Assembly: GCF_036785885.1 (NCBI RefSeq)
Contig: NC_092322.1
Span: forward strand, 14,716,466-14,780,465
Source: Coffea arabica
Lineage: Eukaryota; Streptophyta; Magnoliopsida; Gentianales; Rubiaceae
Length of the DNA stretch: 64,000 nt
Reading direction: 5' to 3'
Shown here: piece after piece, positions 62,642 through 64,000 of the stretch
How positions within the stretch are numbered: position 1 is the first letter of the stretch
Layout: each line of letters opens with the position of its first letter
Notes under the pieces: model-generated
Seen by the model: the letters and a program-made list of their open reading frames with translations, nothing else
What the model was told of the DNA's origin: nothing
The model's database searches: none
Made by a program: the position numbers and the translations under genes

Positions 62642-64000
62642 TCATTGATTAGGACACGGTGGCGCGTCTAGACTTATTGTCTCCACCTCTCCACTTGAAA
62701 ATCCTTCGTAGTAATGCTTAAGACGGTGTCCATTCACCACAAATTTGTTGTCTGTTTTAGCGCTCTGGATTTCAACTGCACCATAGGGAAAAATGTGAAT
62801 CACAATGAAAGGTCCAATCCAACGGGAACATAGCTTACCTGGGAATAGCTTGAGCCTGGATTGGTACAAGAGGACCTTCTGACCAATCTCAAAGGTTTTT
62901 CTAGAAATTTGTTGATCATGAAATGTCCGGCTTTTCTCCTTATAAATTACTGCGTTTTCGTATGCTTCGTTCCGGATCTCCTCCAATTCTTGCAAATCCA
63001 ACTTCCGTTGAGCACCGGCCTCCTCTAAATTCATATTGCATTGTTTTATCGCCCAAAAAACCTTGTGCTCGAACTCTACTAGAAGGTGACACGGCTTCCC
63101 AAATACCAACCTGTACGGTGACATCCATATAGGAGTCTTGTACGCCGTCCGATAGGCCCAGAGTGCGTCCTCCAACCTTTGGCTCCAGTCTTTCCTATCA
63201 GGGCGCACCATTTTCTCTAAAATGGACTTAATCTCCCTATTCGACACCTCTGTTTGACCATTAGTCTGAGGGTGGTATGACGTTGAGACCCTGTGGAGTA
63301 CACCATACTTGCGAAACAACGCAGCTATGGTTCTGTTGCAGAAGTGCGTCCCCTATCACTGACAATAGCTCTTGGCATTCCAAATCGCACAAAAATATTA
63401 GACCGGATAAAATCTGCAACTACTTTCGAGTCATTAGTTCGAGTGGCCTTAGCCTCCATCCATTTAGACACATAATCAACTGCCAGCAAAATATATAAAA
63501 AATCAAATGAAGTAGGAAAAGACCCCATGAAATCTATACCCCAGACATCAAAAATTTCAACAAAAATCAACGGGGCTTGGGGCGTTTGATCTCTACGGGC
63601 TATATTACCTACCGTTTGACAGCGATCACATGACTTACAAAACACATAGGCATCCTTAAACAATGAAGGCCAATAAAATCCACTTTGTAAAATTTTATGA
63701 GCAATTCTCTTGGGTCCAAAATAACCCCCACATGCAAAAGTATGACAAAAAACTAAAATCGATTGAAATTCCACTTCACTTACGCATCTCCTTATCACTT
63801 GATCTGCACATCTCTTCCATAAGTACGGGTCATCCCAGATGAAATACTTGGCGTCGCTCTTCAATTTATCCTTTTTCGATTTTGGCCAACCTGCAGGAAA
63901 ATTGCCAGTCACCAAATAATTAACCAGATCGGCATACCAAGGCAATTGAGAATTTAAAGAAAATAAATGCTCTTCAGGGAATGCATCTCTCAATGGTTCA
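62642..64000 (-). pseudogene. Gypsy pol: integrase region, frameshifted, 5'-partial
   Basis: Two minus-strand frames (63993-63325 and 63319-62642) together cover an integrase. The upstream frame has the zinc-finger region (CH...GGYFG...CKSCDRCQ) and the catalytic core with the first Asp (WGIDFMG) and second Asp (SDRG). The downstream frame has [17 protein letters not shown] with the catalytic Glu, then the C-terminal domain ([27 protein letters not shown]). The frames are separated by a one-base loss at the C-run 63350-63353, just after the second Asp. The second zinc-finger His position is Tyr (codon at 63721-63723). Upstream pol (RT/RNase H) is outside the window. Confidence 0.9.

Larger units (their letters stand above)
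56869..64000 (-). mobile_element. Ty3/Gypsy retrotransposon, Athila/Tat lineage, 3' half
   Basis: Read on the minus strand the order is integrase (64000-62642), a long non-coding stretch, an ORF1-like 426-codon frame (60844-59564), more non-coding sequence, a polypurine tract and a 3' LTR (58489-56869). This order, with an extra ORF between pol and the 3' LTR, is that of Athila-type elements. The 5' LTR, gag, protease, RT and RNase H lie right of the window. Pol carries a frameshift, so the copy is not fully coding. Confidence 0.85.

Overview
This is a plant nuclear genomic window, almost certainly from a eudicot. It is AT-rich, has GT-AG introns, is dense in LTR, TIR, Helitron and SINE-like repeats, and carries a plastid-type UMP kinase, a VQ-motif protein and ankyrin-PGG membrane proteins. 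The species cannot be fixed from the sequence. An asterid such as a Rubiaceae member is a guess. From memory, the gene order (UMP kinase, MKS1-type VQ gene, ankyrin-PGG genes) matches the Arabidopsis neighbourhood At3g18680 / At3g18690 / At3g18670, so the single-copy backbone looks like conserved microsynteny inflated by transposons.

Layout. 1-4832: 3' part of a plastid UMP kinase gene on +, six visible exons, with the transit-peptide exon outside the window. 4833-15606: repeat-filled spacer with a Copia LTR/PBS remnant, a TIR element, a pair of 584-bp direct repeats that look like LTRs, an Athila-like LTR scrap and a short Helitron. 15607-16263: intact single-exon MKS1/VQ21-like gene on -. 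16264-24158: spacer with a Mutator-like MITE, a hAT-like element with a perfect 8-bp target duplication (itself hosting a nested TIR element) and a tRNA-type SINE. 24159-52165: three tandem + strand genes (A, B, C) that each encode an N-terminal Copia-gag-like domain, ankyrin repeats, and a C-terminal PGG domain with membrane helices. My exon models give open frames of 763, 770 and 770 codons. B and C are a recent tandem duplication that includes promoter, introns and more than 1 kb of 3' flank. A is older and keeps an extra intron. The B/C comparison works as an empty-site assay, dating a Harbinger-like element, a Helitron and two independent hAT insertions after the duplication. 56869-64000: the 3' half of a large minus-strand Ty3/Gypsy element of Athila/Tat type (3' LTR, polypurine tract, ORF1-like 426-aa frame, integrase with one frameshift), running off the right edge.

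The most interesting object is the gag-ankyrin-PGG gene family. A retrotransposon capsid-type module has been fused, through phase-1 introns, to an ACD6/ITN1-type membrane ankyrin protein and kept open in all three paralogues. Copy C shows signs of a newly born exon and of a retainable coding intron. All exon boundaries are read by eye from splice signals, reading phase and paralogue comparison. No transcript or database evidence was available.
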